From: Deltaproteobacteria bacterium
GTDB taxonomy: Bacteria; Desulfobacterota; DSM-4660; Desulfatiglandales; Desulfatiglandaceae
Assembly (NCBI GenBank): GCA_029933075.1
Contig: JAOZOW010000014.1
Coordinates: 1-49,681 of the forward strand
Direction: 5' to 3'
Length of the DNA stretch: 49,681 nucleotides
The notes beneath the pieces were generated by a model, which saw only the letters and a program-made list of their open reading frames with translations, did not search any database and had not been told where the DNA came from. A program made the translations under genes and the position numbers. Of the stretch, positions 8,904 through 18,437 are shown in pieces. Numbering within the stretch: the first letter of the stretch is position 1; each line of letters begins with the position of its first letter.

Positions 8904-9568
8904 GATGCCAAATCCTCTCTAACAATTTTCCTCGGGCCGCCATCCCGGCTCGTCCGCCAGTCCTTAGCAGAAATAATATCTTCGTACCGTTTTTCCAGCC
9001 CCAAGGCCTTCAGCCTCTCCCATATCAACTGCCATGCACAGTCCACCTCGGGGCTTATCTCGCACTTCCCATCGGTAGAGCCCCCGCATGGCCCATTCAA
9101 CAGCCGCTTGGAGCACCGGGCAATGGGACAGATCCCCCCTGTCAGCCCAAGGAGGCAATCTCCGCAGCCCTGACATCTCTCCGCCCAGACCCCTTGGCGC
9201 TCAGAGGCGCCCATAAACTTTGTATTCACGGCAGGAAATACTGGCTTGTCCTTGAAACGCCTTGCCACCTCCTGGACGCCACAACCGCAGGCCATGGAAA
9301 GCACCGCCCCGGCCTGATCAATGAAGTTCACCAGCTCCTCCACATACTCCGGGTCGCACTGCCTCTCCAAGGTCATCTCTCTCACTTCAAGGGTTCTGCC
9401 GCTCTTCATGCGGGCCATCTGAAGCGCGGAGGACAGAAGCGCCACCTCCTTTCTTCCCCCTGCTGCGCATACCGTGACGCATTCATTGCACCCCACCAGG
9501 AGGATGCGATCATAAGGTTCAAGGTATTCCAGAATCTCTTCTATAGGCTTCCTTTCCGCTGTGATCAT
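8900..9568 (-). CDS. metV: MetV, zinc/iron-sulfur partner of MetF
   Basis: This 222-residue protein matches the MTHFR C-terminal (MetV) family. It is rich in cysteines: C27, C30, C34, C94, C96, C132, C135, C138, C147, C152, C161, C169 and C177. The group CQGCGDC...CPIARC...GPCGG is the diagnostic signature. MetV forms a core complex with MetF and carries metal and Fe-S sites. The ATG has AAGGGAG immediately upstream. Its position between mvhD and metF1 supports one electron-transfer complex. I see no missing parts. Confidence 0.9.
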   Translation of the reverse strand: MITAERKPIEEILEYLEPYDRILLVGCNECVTVCAAGGRKEVALLSSALQMARMKSGRTLEVREMTLERQCDPEYVEELVNFIDQAGAVLSMACGCGVQEVARRFKDKPVFPAVNTKFMGASERQGVWAERCQGCGDCLLGLTGGICPIARCSKRLLNGPCGGSTDGKCEISPEVDCAWQLIWERLKALGLEKRYEDIISAKDWRTSRDGGPRKIVREDLAS

Positions 9569-9597
9569 CTCCCTTGCTCTCCTTTGCTTCGTAAGCG

Positions 9598-10041
9598 TCA
9601 GGCTCCCGCCGACTCCCTCTGGTTTAGAACCGCTCTGACGGGATTAGGACCCAACTTCCGAATTCTCTCTGTAAAATCCTTTGCGCTCTGGGCAAAACGC
9701 TCTCCCATACCCGCGGACATGCGGATCACCTCCACCCTTTCGCCCCCGATGCCGATCTCATCAAGCATTTTCTTCACATACGCTACTCTCTTAGCCGCCT
9801 TGATATTTCCATCCTTGAAATGGCAGTCACCCTCAAGGCAGCCGGCCACATACACGCCGTCCGCCCCCTTCTGGAATGCCCTCATTATGTGCAATGCGCT
9901 TACCTTTCCGCTGCACGGAACCCTGATGATCTTCACATTGGAGGGGTAGGAAAGCCTCATGCTTCCTGCCATGTCCGCTGCTGTATACGCGCAGTAGTGA
10001 CAGCAAAAAGCCACAATTACCGGGCTAAAATGATCCATCAC
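9598..10041 (-). CDS. mvhD: MvhD-type [2Fe-2S] electron-transfer protein
   Basis: This 147-residue protein of the methyl-viologen-reducing hydrogenase delta family has cysteines C13, C14, C17, C43, C68 and C73 in the CCHYCAYT, PCSGKV and GCLEGDCHF motifs. It links HdrA to an electron donor. It begins inside the HdrA stop codon region: GTG at 10041 overlaps the TGA, and an ATG follows at 10038 with GAAGGG eight bases upstream, which may be the better start. It probably contacts the HdrA encoded just before it. Confidence 0.92.
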   Translation of the reverse strand: MMDHFSPVIVAFCCHYCAYTAADMAGSMRLSYPSNVKIIRVPCSGKVSALHIMRAFQKGADGVYVAGCLEGDCHFKDGNIKAAKRVAYVKKMLDEIGIGGERVEVIRMSAGMGERFAQSAKDFTERIRKLGPNPVRAVLNQRESAGA

Positions 10042-13000
10042 AATATCCCTTCCAGAAGGCTGTCCACCTTCGCCATGATCTGCTGGTCTTCATATTGCAT
10101 CAATTGTATGGCGTGTGCGGGGCACTCCGCGGCGCAAAGACCGCACCCGTGACATTTGGCCGGATCGATCTCAGAATAACCATCCGCATTAATAAAAGGG
10201 ACGTCAAAGGGGCAAATGCGTACACAGATCAGGCAGGCAGCGCACTTTTCCCCGTCCACTCTGGCCACCGAAGCTCCGAGATTGATAACGTCCTTTGCAA
10301 GAAGCGTCTGCGCCCTTCCCGCCGCTGCCTGGGCCTGGGCGATGCTTTCGCTGATGTCCTTGGGAGAGTGCGCGGTTCCGGCCACAAAGAAGCCGGGGAC
10401 CGAAAGATCCACCGGTCTCAGCTTGACATGGTCCTCCAGAAAATATCCATCGACTGTCCTGTTCAGGTGAAAAATCGCGGAGAGGTCTTCTGTGGATTCG
10501 TCATCAGATACAAAACCGGTGCTCAAAGCAAGGCAATCCGCCAGGCAAGTGATCTTCCTGCCCAACACAGGTTCATAGAAGCTCACTTCTACCTGCTGAT
10601 CCTCCCCCGCTTCAACTGAGGGCCGATCCTCCAGGCCATATCTAACGAATACAACTCCCTGCTCCCTTGCCCGACGATAATAATCCTCCTGAAATCCATA
10701 TGTCCTCATATCCCGATAGAGCACAAAAATGTTTGCCTCGGGATTCAGCTTGCGTATTCTCAGGGCGTTCTTTACCGCAGACTGGCAACAGATCCGGGAG
10801 CAGTTGGGGTTTTCAGGGCATCTTGACCCGACGCATTGAATCATCACCACATTGTGCCATGCCTTCACCCTATCCGGGTGATCCTCGATAAATCCATCCA
10901 GATCGAGCTGGGTCATGACCGCCTCATGTTCATCCAACAGATACTCCCTGGGCCGGTTGGCCAGGGCGCCGGTTGCCAGGATAGTAGCGCCATGATTGAT
11001 CTGGCGGTAGGCCAGCCTCGGACCGCTCTGGATGCCGGTCCTAAACATTCCTGGCATTCCTGAGTGATCCACAATGACGGCATTTAGCAGGACCTGGACG
11101 TTTTCGTGATTGATCGTCCTCTGAATCAGATCACTCATGTGGCGCTGCACGTCATCCCCCTCCAATGTCCTGCGGATATGCCTGGCCAGACCTCCCAGTG
11201 TCCCCGATCTTTCCACAAGATACACCTTGTAGCCCTTGTCCGCCAGGTTCAGGGCGGCGCTCATTCCGGCCACCCCTCCCCCGACTACGAGGATATCCTT
11301 GTTCATCGGAAGCAAGTGGTCTGTCAGGGGGCGAGACAGAGCAGCGCTGGATACGGCCATGCGTATCAGATCCTTGGCCTTATCGATGGATTCCTCCGGA
11401 GTGTCCGAATGCACCCATGTGTCCTGGTCCCTGATATTTGCCATCTCCAAGAGGTATTTGTTAAGGCCGGCCCTCTGAATGGTGTCCTGAAACAGGGTTT
11501 CGTGCGTTCTTGGAGAGCAGGCTCCCATCACGACCCTATTGAGTTTCTTCTCGACGATGACTTCCCGGATATGGGCGAGGGCCTCCCGCGAGCACCCGTG
11601 ACCGACCATCTCGGATACTGCCACCCCAGGCAGGTTCCCGGCATATTCCACAATGCGGTCAACATCAATGACCCCGCCGATGTTGTATCCGCAGTCGCAG
11701 ACAAATACCCCTATCCTTGCTTCCTCGCCGCTGACGTCACGCTCGGACGGTAGTTCCTCCTCCTCATCGAATGGGTATTCATCATCGGTCTTATCTGCCT
11801 CTTTTATAGCCTCCTGATAATTGGAGGCGAGACAAGCGGCTGCACTTGCTTGAACCATGGTCTCGGGAATATCTTTAGGGCTTTGAAAAAGCCCCGCCAC
11901 GAAAACCCCTTCTCTGGATGTGCTTACAGGATCAAAACTTCTCGTTTCAACAAAATTGTGCTCGTTTAGCTGGATGCCCAGTCTACCGGCGAGCTCCACC
12001 AGATCCGCCGGGACCTGAAAACCGGTGGACAGAACCACCATGTCGAATACATCCTTCAGGGGCATGTCGCTTTGATCCGTACTATAGGTAATCGACAGAT
12101 TCCCCGTTTCCCCGACCGGGATGACGCTGTGGGGTCGGCTGCGGACAAACTCTATGCCGTATTCATTCTTTGCGCGCTGGTAATAAAGCTCGTAATCCTT
12201 GCCGGAGGTCCTAATATCCATATAGAAGATGACCGTTTCGATATCGTTCTGGAACCGCTCCTTGGTGACGATGGCCTCTTTCAAGGCGAACATGCAGCAG
12301 GCGCTTGAACAGTATGGGGCAGCCACCTGATTGGTGTTACGAGACCCGACACATTGAATCCATGCGATCTTTTTCGGCGGTTTCCCATCCGAAGGCCTGA
12401 CCAGCGCACCGAGGCTGGGACCGGAAGCCGATAAAATGCGTTCATATTCGAGGGAGGTGACCACATTGGGATATTTACCGTACCCGAAGTTTTCCAGGAT
12501 ACCAGGATGGAAAAGCGCAGCCCCTGGGGTGAGGACTATGGCGCTTACATCCAGTTCGACAACCTTCGCAATATCATCAGGGATGATGGCCCCGTCCTTG
12601 CAAACCTCAACCAATGCCTCTATGTTCCTGCATCTTGTCATGTCAATGGAATACGCATAAGGCGTGGCCTGGGGATAGCGCATACAGGTGGGCGCTCTAT
12701 GGTCCAACCCGGGAGTAAAACGGACACATTCGGGGAATTTCTTATGGCATTCTCCGCAGGCGGTACATTTAGCCGGGTCAATAAACCGGGGATCGGTCTT
12801 CAAAGTGACCTTGAAATTTCCGGCCTCCCCTTCCACACGAGTTAGCTGAGTCAGGGTCATGAGCTCGATATGCAACTCGCGGCCGCTCTCAGACAAATGG
12901 GGGGACACGGTGCAAAGATCGCAGTTATTCGTGGGGAAGGTTCGATCCAGCAAAGTCATAAGCCCCCCGATGGAGGCCGCCTTGTCGATCAACACTACGT

Positions 13001-13079
13001 CTCTTTTGGCTTCAGCCAGATCCAGGGCCGTCTTGATTCCCCCGATGCCTCCGCCGATGACAAGCACTTTATTGTTCAA
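10038..13079 (-). CDS. hdrA: Tandem HdrA-type flavoprotein (two HdrA halves fused)
   Basis: This 1013-residue protein is far longer than a standard HdrA (about 650). The first half has a Rossmann FAD motif GGGIGG (9-14) and an iron-sulfur segment with C105, C108, C111 and C118. A linker rich in acidic residues (430-455) leads to an HdrA N-terminal-like module (455-580). The second FAD Rossmann motif GGGVAG follows at 600-605. Two ferredoxin motifs end the chain: C946AACLICVRICP and C976HGCGLCAAECP. HdrA proteins carry the FAD that performs electron bifurcation. No HdrB or HdrC is encoded here, so this chain with MvhD, MetV and MetF may form a simplified complex. The start is TTG at 13079 with GGAG nine bases upstream. 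Confidence 0.92.
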   Translation of the reverse strand: MNNKVLVIGGGIGGIKTALDLAEAKRDVVLIDKAASIGGLMTLLDRTFPTNNCDLCTVSPHLSESGRELHIELMTLTQLTRVEGEAGNFKVTLKTDPRFIDPAKCTACGECHKKFPECVRFTPGLDHRAPTCMRYPQATPYAYSIDMTRCRNIEALVEVCKDGAIIPDDIAKVVELDVSAIVLTPGAALFHPGILENFGYGKYPNVVTSLEYERILSASGPSLGALVRPSDGKPPKKIAWIQCVGSRNTNQVAAPYCSSACCMFALKEAIVTKERFQNDIETVIFYMDIRTSGKDYELYYQRAKNEYGIEFVRSRPHSVIPVGETGNLSITYSTDQSDMPLKDVFDMVVLSTGFQVPADLVELAGRLGIQLNEHNFVETRSFDPVSTSREGVFVAGLFQSPKDIPETMVQASAAACLASNYQEAIKEADKTDDEYPFDEEEELPSERDVSGEEARIGVFVCDCGYNIGGVIDVDRIVEYAGNLPGVAVSEMVGHGCSREALAHIREVIVEKKLNRVVMGACSPRTHETLFQDTIQRAGLNKYLLEMANIRDQDTWVHSDTPEESIDKAKDLIRMAVSSAALSRPLTDHLLPMNKDILVVGGGVAGMSAALNLADKGYKVYLVERSGTLGGLARHIRRTLEGDDVQRHMSDLIQRTINHENVQVLLNAVIVDHSGMPGMFRTGIQSGPRLAYRQINHGATILATGALANRPREYLLDEHEAVMTQLDLDGFIEDHPDRVKAWHNVVMIQCVGSRCPENPNCSRICCQSAVKNALRIRKLNPEANIFVLYRDMRTYGFQEDYYRRAREQGVVFVRYGLEDRPSVEAGEDQQVEVSFYEPVLGRKITCLADCLALSTGFVSDDESTEDLSAIFHLNRTVDGYFLEDHVKLRPVDLSVPGFFVAGTAHSPKDISESIAQAQAAAGRAQTLLAKDVINLGASVARVDGEKCAACLICVRICPFDVPFINADGYSEIDPAKCHGCGLCAAECPAHAIQLMQYEDQQIMAKVDSLLEGIL

Positions 13080-13159
13080 TTGAAAACACTCCTATTCATC
13101 ACAGTAGTCAAAGATCTCTCATTTCCGTTTTCCGCTAATATTGAGTTTCGAGGGGGAGA

Positions 13160-14032
13160 TCACAGGCCTGAATAATCCAAGATGCTCGGAAGCTGATACT
13201 CCCATCCAAGGGTTACGATATGAACTCCCTGGGCAAGTTGCTTCAGATTCGCGACCATCTCACCCGCAATGCGTATGCATTCCAATTCCCTGTTACTTGC
13301 CTTGCGGATGCGGGAGATCAGCTCCTCCGAGATATGATAGGCGGGTAATGTCGTAGCCATATACCTGGCAATCCCCACAGATTTCAACAGGAAGACCGTT
13401 GGAATGAGGGGGACTCCCAATGGTTTGGCCTTCTCAACAAAAGAAGCAAAAAGATCCATATCAAACACGGGAGGGGTTATAATGAACTGGGCACCCGCTT
13501 CCACCTTTTTTTGCGCCAACTCAAGCTCGCGATCCAGCGCCTTGTCATCCACATAGGGTTCGATGGTACAGCCCACCGTGAAGATAGGGCTTCCCTTGAG
13601 TTCGATCCCAGCCAAGTCGACGCCCTCTTGGAGAGAACGTATTGCCTGCAGCAGACCTATTTCATCAAGGTCATTCACAGGTTTTGCATCGAAGTGATCC
13701 CCGTAGGCCATCTCCTCGCCCCGCGCCACCACAACATTCTGGATACCAAGCACATGGGCTGAAAGCAATTCCGCCTGAAGAGCAAGCCTGTTTCGATCGC
13801 GACAGCAGACGTGGATAATCGCCTCTATTCCCTGCTGATGCATGAGAACACCGCCTCCCAAGGCGCTCATCCTCATCATCCCGTCCCCCATATCCGGAAT
13901 CACGACGGCATCCACCCGCCCTTTGATTCGTCGAGCATTGGTAATGAGCTCCGAGATATCCACCCCCTTCGGGGTATCCATCTCGGCCAGGACCACAAAC
14001 TCACCCGATGACAGCTGCTTCTGAAAACTCAT
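13160..14032 (-). CDS. Methylenetetrahydrofolate reductase MetF (copy 2, divergent)
   Basis: This 290-residue MetF-family TIM barrel is the first gene of the cluster, 80 bases before hdrA. It keeps the CRDRNRLALQAELL block and the GAQFIITPP strand, but has ARGEEMAYGDHF where copy 1 has LSGDHPYFGDHP. It may be a second reductase subunit, a regulatory paralogue, or an enzyme for another folate or tetrahydropterin substrate. The presence of two copies flanking one HdrA/MvhD/MetV set is unusual. Confidence 0.88.
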   Translation of the reverse strand: MSFQKQLSSGEFVVLAEMDTPKGVDISELITNARRIKGRVDAVVIPDMGDGMMRMSALGGGVLMHQQGIEAIIHVCCRDRNRLALQAELLSAHVLGIQNVVVARGEEMAYGDHFDAKPVNDLDEIGLLQAIRSLQEGVDLAGIELKGSPIFTVGCTIEPYVDDKALDRELELAQKKVEAGAQFIITPPVFDMDLFASFVEKAKPLGVPLIPTVFLLKSVGIARYMATTLPAYHISEELISRIRKASNRELECIRIAGEMVANLKQLAQGVHIVTLGWEYQLPSILDYSGL

Positions 14033-14590
14033 GGCTTCCCTTTCTCTTCCCCAAATCTATCCCAAAACCGGACGCTCCGCAAAATCAGTGCATCCGCAGG
14101 GTGGCCTCCCCGGGCAGTGCATGGGGACAACCGCTTCGAATCATCTCCCAAACGGCCTGCACCATAGGGCCAAAAGTAAAAATATTTAGTATTCAGCATA
14201 TTTCGTGCCAGATGGAAACAAACGAGAGATGGCTCTAAGTGTTCAAAAATACAACGGTTTGGAAACAAAAACCTAAACGGAATATTTAAGCCGAGGAATC
14301 TCCCTGCAGTAGGGCAATACAGTTTATCGCAAGTATTGCAAAACCGCAGTTACCACGTCATCTCTTCGATGGAACGTTTCATTTCTTCTTCCTTTTTAGG
14401 GGATCTTCAATCCCGCGGATGAGAATGGATCCCGTTTTTCCCCAGTGTTACTGCTCGTGGAATAAGTAACTTACCCAAAATGAGAATGTCAAGCCTGGAT
14501 AAAAAAAGAGACACGCTGGAAAAGCATCATCAAAGGGCCGAACCGATACTGACTTGATTTCCCGGCCGCGCTCTCTTTGGAAACACAAGC
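14033..14590. other. Intergenic region upstream of the met cluster
   Basis: I see no convincing gene in these 558 bases. A perfect TTGACA -35 box lies on the minus strand (14487-14492), but the matching -10 (TTACTT, 17 bases on) is weak. This would leave a leader of over 400 bases before metF2. No recognisable riboswitch or RNA motif stands out. Confidence 0.4.
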
Positions 14591-14860
14591 TCAATCTTCA
14601 ATGATCATGTCTTTGTGGGCCTTATAGGACCAGCATGGGAGCGGACCGGATGTGCCTGTAGCGGGATCCAGCCGATGCCGGTAAGAGGCTTTGACATTCT
14701 GGGTCTCCATCATGTGGTCCCAGCCCCGGACAAAATAAGGACACTCGTCATTAAAGCATACCCACTGCCATTCCGAACTCCATGTGGAATAAACCGGGGT
14801 TCTCCATTTCTTCATCTCCACCCCGCAATGGGGGCATTTGGGGATTGCCTGCTGCTCCAT
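14591..14860 (-). CDS. Small zinc-ribbon protein (Ogr/Delta-like)
   Basis: This 89-residue protein has a treble of CPHCG (C9, C12) and CFNDEC (C35, C40), which would bind one zinc. Trp-rich segments surround the ligands. GGAGGAGAGGAG precedes the ATG. It sits just past the terminator of qmoABC, so it is probably expressed from its own promoter or by read-through. Family function is unknown; DNA binding or redox partnering are both possible. Confidence 0.82.
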   Translation of the reverse strand: MEQQAIPKCPHCGVEMKKWRTPVYSTWSSEWQWVCFNDECPYFVRGWDHMMETQNVKASYRHRLDPATGTSGPLPCWSYKAHKDMIIED

Positions 14861-14922
14861 AAATAGACTCCTCTCCTCCCTCAGGAGGGGCAGGGATTTT
14901 CCAATCCATTATACGCCTTTTC

Positions 14923-14976
14923 AAAAAAAGAACCAAATCTCACGTTTTGCTCTCCTGAGATTTGGCTCTTCATTTT
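14923..14976. terminator. Intrinsic terminator after qmoC (bidirectional)
   Basis: Arms at 14930-14942 and 14956-14968 pair over 13 positions with one mismatch. The minus-strand side is followed by seven T, and the plus-strand side by a T-rich stretch. It lies 20-70 bases past the qmoC stop and separates qmoABC from the zinc-ribbon gene. Confidence 0.88.
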
Positions 14977-14998
14977 TTAAGGTATGTGAAAGATGCTC

Positions 14999-16156
14999 CT
15001 AAGCAGTCCCCTTCTGCATCTCGTAGTACTTCTCCTTCACCCTTGTAAGGTAGATTACTACGGGCCTGTAAGCCAGGTGAGCCCACTTGGAAAAAGGCAC
15101 TTCCAGCACCAACATGGGTATGGCAAACATAAGGTGAATGACATAGATTACATACGTGGCCATGGCCCAGTCCAGGAGGCGACAGAAGTGGATGAAGATC
15201 CCCGTCAACGTGGTGAGTTGGAGAAGGATCAGGAACATCCAGTCGGTCCCATGCGTGCTCTTATAAGGGGCCTTGCTCTTCTTGATTCTACCAATCAGGG
15301 CATAGGTAGTCCCATAAAGGATGGCAAATGTGGCATAGTACCCGAAGATACGCATGGGGTGGAAAAAGGGATAGATCACGTCCCTCTGAAATCGTATGGG
15401 TTCCCAGGCCAGTCCCACAAGCTCAATGCCGCCTGCAAGAAACACCGCCACCAACAAGAATGCCGTGCTATATCCCGTCATGATCAGGAGGTGAACAATC
15501 CACTGCATCCTGTCCGTACACTCACCGAACCGCTTCTGGGTAATAAAATGGATAATGAGCTCTTTGGCCTCGGTGGCATAGATCTCCAGGGGTACTTTCT
15601 TGAGCAGGTCCCCCATCACAAACTTCACGCACCGCCATGTATTGCTCAACAGGAAGAAGGTCAAAATAGCGGCCATGATGAGGTCGCCGATCTCAATGGC
15701 CGGCGCAGGCCACACGGAATTAAGGGCGGCGTGTTCCATGTTCGGATTATCGGCATGGAATATCCATAAGGCCAGCCCGACGAGAATCCCCACGATAGCC
15801 ACGGCAATAATCTCAAAGGTTTCTGAAGTGTAAAACCTCCTTGCAAAACCTGTCCAGTCGTACTTGGAGGTCAAGAAACGTCGCATGACCATCATGGTTT
15901 CTCCGGGATCAGCGCCTCTGGGGCATCTGTCGGAGCAGTCCCCACAATAATAGCAGAGCCAAGGCTCGGCGCTTTGCAGGATCTTCTCCTCAAGTCCCAA
16001 CTGGGCATACTTTACCAGCTTTCTCGGAAAGGGATTCTCTTCTGTAGAAAGCGGGCATATGGCCGTACAGTTCCCGCAATGAAAGCACTTGTTTGCGTCC
16101 TTTAGTCCAAATTCCTCAAGTTCCCTCATTAGATTCGGGTTAACCTTGGTACTCAT
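14999..16156 (-). CDS. qmoC: Quinone-interacting membrane-bound oxidoreductase subunit QmoC
   Basis: This subunit of about 385 residues joins an HdrC-like ferredoxin half with two [4Fe-4S] motifs (CFHCGNCTAICP and CYYCGDCSDRCP) to an HdrE/cytochrome b-like membrane half with about six helices. It exchanges electrons with the menaquinone pool and passes them to QmoAB and on to AprAB. The start is the ATG at 16156 because AGGAGG lies seven bases upstream; the in-frame ATG six bases earlier is too close to it. A strong terminator follows. Confidence 0.95.
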   Translation of the reverse strand: MSTKVNPNLMRELEEFGLKDANKCFHCGNCTAICPLSTEENPFPRKLVKYAQLGLEEKILQSAEPWLCYYCGDCSDRCPRGADPGETMMVMRRFLTSKYDWTGFARRFYTSETFEIIAVAIVGILVGLALWIFHADNPNMEHAALNSVWPAPAIEIGDLIMAAILTFFLLSNTWRCVKFVMGDLLKKVPLEIYATEAKELIIHFITQKRFGECTDRMQWIVHLLIMTGYSTAFLLVAVFLAGGIELVGLAWEPIRFQRDVIYPFFHPMRIFGYYATFAILYGTTYALIGRIKKSKAPYKSTHGTDWMFLILLQLTTLTGIFIHFCRLLDWAMATYVIYVIHLMFAIPMLVLEVPFSKWAHLAYRPVVIYLTRVKEKYYEMQKGTA

Positions 16157-16200
16157 GCTCATACCTCCTGATCGGTTCTGGCCCAACTTGTCGCGAAAGA

Positions 16201-18432
16201 TTACCAGCCTTTGAACGGGTTCGGGCCGATCTCATCAATGGTGGCAGCGAACTCGTCCAAAAGGGCGGGAAGTTTCGGATAATCAATGATGGAAACGGTT
16301 TCGAACCGGACACGCTCTGACTCCAGCGCCAAGCGATCCAGGGTCTCGGAGACCTTGCTCAGCCGGATATCGGCCAGCTCGCTCCCCTTGATAAAGTGAC
16401 ACTGATAATCGTCCCCATGCTGACACCCCAAGAGGAGCACGCCGTCGATCCCCCTTGACAGGGTATCTGCAATCCATACCAAATTCATGGATCCAAGGCA
16501 TCTGAGGGGGATAACCCTGATCCAGGCGTTATAGGTCATGCGGTTGATTCCCGCCATATCCAATGCCGGATAGGCATCGTTTTCACAGGCAAGCACAAGG
16601 ATGCGAGGCTTTTCCTCATCCTCCTCAGGCACCTCAATGGATTTGATCATATCCCCGATGATTGGAACCGAGTAATTCTTGAATGAGATAATCCGCTCAG
16701 GGCAGGCCCCCATGCATACCCCGCATCGCCGACATCGGGTAGGCTGGGGCAGGGGGTTGGCTTCCTCATCTTCATTAATGGCACCAAAGGGACACTCCAC
16801 GGTACATCGCTTGCACTGGGTGCAACGTTTCATTTCAAATTCAGGGTAAGTGAGGTCTCCCGCCCTCGGGTGGACAGCAGCCCCCCGGGAGGTCAGCTCA
16901 ATACACTGGATCGCCTTCATAACGGCTCCTGCCGCATCCTCTTTGACGGAGGCAATGCCCATGGGGCGGCGAACGCAGCCTGCCGCATAAATCCCGGTCC
17001 TCCTGGTCTCGTAAGGGAAGCAGATGAAGTGGGAGTCAGGGAAATCATATTTCAATGCGGGCGGCTCGGGGCCCTGTCTGTAATCAAGGTTTAGGATATT
17101 GGAACGCCGAATCACATCGAGTGGCACTTCCAGTTCCTCTTCCTCCTTTTTCTCCTCCCCCTCGGCCTCTTTCTCCTCCTGCGCAACATCCGGGCCGAAT
17201 GCCGTGGCAGGGACCATGCCGGTGGCTAAGACTACCATGTCGAGGTCCTCCAACAGAACGCTCTCGCCAAGGACCTCATCCAGGGTCTCCACGGCCAGCT
17301 TATCCCCCTCAGCCTTCACTTCGGGATCCTGAGACCGGATAAAGATGATTCCTGTCTCCTGGGCCTTGCGGTAGAGGTCTTCAGCCTGACCAAGAGTTCT
17401 CATCTCTTTATAAACGACAAACACATTGGCATCCGGGTTTTGCCCCTTTATCTGCAATGCCTGCTTCAGGGCCGTCACACAGCACACAGTAGAGCAATAC
17501 GGCAGATGCTCGGGATCACGCTGTCCCGCGCATTGGAGAAACGCCACGTTGTTTACCTCTTTGCCGTCGCTCGGCCGGGTCACCTTGGCTCCTGTGTAGT
17601 TATCCTCAAACATGGTATTTGTTATCACATTTGGTGAGGCGCCGAATCCCAGCCTATCGTCGAGCTTTTCCGGGTCGTAGGGCACCCACCCGGCGGCCAT
17701 TACAATGGCACCGATTGCATGCTCGGCGCTCGACCCGTTCTGCCTAATGGTGACCTGGAACACCCCTGGGCCACCGACCGTCTTTTCCACCTGTGCCCCA
17801 GTATAGACCTTGATCTTCTCATTTTCTGTCACGGCCTTGATCAGCTCGTCCAGGGGATTGTCCTGGAGATCTTTATAGGGGAATGTGGCGATCTGCTTTA
17901 CCTTCTTTTGGAACCCCCCCAGTTCGGGCTCCTTTTCCACCAATACAACCGAAGCCCCGGCCTTGGCGGCCTCCAGCGCAGCGGTCATCCCCGTCAGACC
18001 ACCCCCCACCACAAGAATGTCTCTGGAGAATTCCTGTTCGGGCTTGAAGGGTTCCGGCAATTCCATGGCATTTGCCTTGGCCAGTCCCATTCGCACGTAG
18101 TCTTCCGCCATCATCTGGGTGTCTTCATCGCCCGGCTTGTGGGACCATACTACCTGCTCCCGCAGATTGACCCTATCCACAATACAGTTCTCGAAGTCAA
18201 ATACATCGTACAGGACCCTGGGCGAACAGGCTGCAACAACTATGGTATTGACTCCCTCATCGGCCATATCCTTCTTGATGAGTTCCAATCCCTCCTGGCC
18301 GCAAAGGTTCCCATGGGTTTTGCAAATGGCGGCGCTTCCTTCCTCATTGACCACCTCGGTAAGTTTCTCCATATCCAGGGCATCTCCAATACCGCACCCC
18401 GTACATATATAAACTGCTATCTTCTTTTCCAT
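16201..18432 (-). CDS. qmoB: Quinone-interacting membrane-bound oxidoreductase subunit QmoB
   Basis: This 743-residue flavoprotein resembles HdrA fused to MvhD. It has an N-terminal module with a CTGCG start, an FAD Rossmann motif GGGLTG near 145, two ferredoxin motifs (CTQCKRCTVECP and CRRCGVCMGACP, about 570-625) and a C-terminal MvhD-like domain. A Glu/Lys-rich insertion (around 430-450) sits on the surface-like loop before the last FAD segment. It lies five bases after qmoA and has GAGGAGG upstream. Its role is to carry electrons in the Qmo complex between quinone and AprAB. Confidence 0.95.
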   Translation of the reverse strand: MEKKIAVYICTGCGIGDALDMEKLTEVVNEEGSAAICKTHGNLCGQEGLELIKKDMADEGVNTIVVAACSPRVLYDVFDFENCIVDRVNLREQVVWSHKPGDEDTQMMAEDYVRMGLAKANAMELPEPFKPEQEFSRDILVVGGGLTGMTAALEAAKAGASVVLVEKEPELGGFQKKVKQIATFPYKDLQDNPLDELIKAVTENEKIKVYTGAQVEKTVGGPGVFQVTIRQNGSSAEHAIGAIVMAAGWVPYDPEKLDDRLGFGASPNVITNTMFEDNYTGAKVTRPSDGKEVNNVAFLQCAGQRDPEHLPYCSTVCCVTALKQALQIKGQNPDANVFVVYKEMRTLGQAEDLYRKAQETGIIFIRSQDPEVKAEGDKLAVETLDEVLGESVLLEDLDMVVLATGMVPATAFGPDVAQEEKEAEGEEKKEEEELEVPLDVIRRSNILNLDYRQGPEPPALKYDFPDSHFICFPYETRRTGIYAAGCVRRPMGIASVKEDAAGAVMKAIQCIELTSRGAAVHPRAGDLTYPEFEMKRCTQCKRCTVECPFGAINEDEEANPLPQPTRCRRCGVCMGACPERIISFKNYSVPIIGDMIKSIEVPEEDEEKPRILVLACENDAYPALDMAGINRMTYNAWIRVIPLRCLGSMNLVWIADTLSRGIDGVLLLGCQHGDDYQCHFIKGSELADIRLSKVSETLDRLALESERVRFETVSIIDYPKLPALLDEFAATIDEIGPNPFKGW

Positions 18433-18437
18433 TGAGT

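Noticed and set aside
14033-14590. CRISPR array or structured RNA in the gap before metF2
   Set aside because: No regular repeats or known RNA motif were found.
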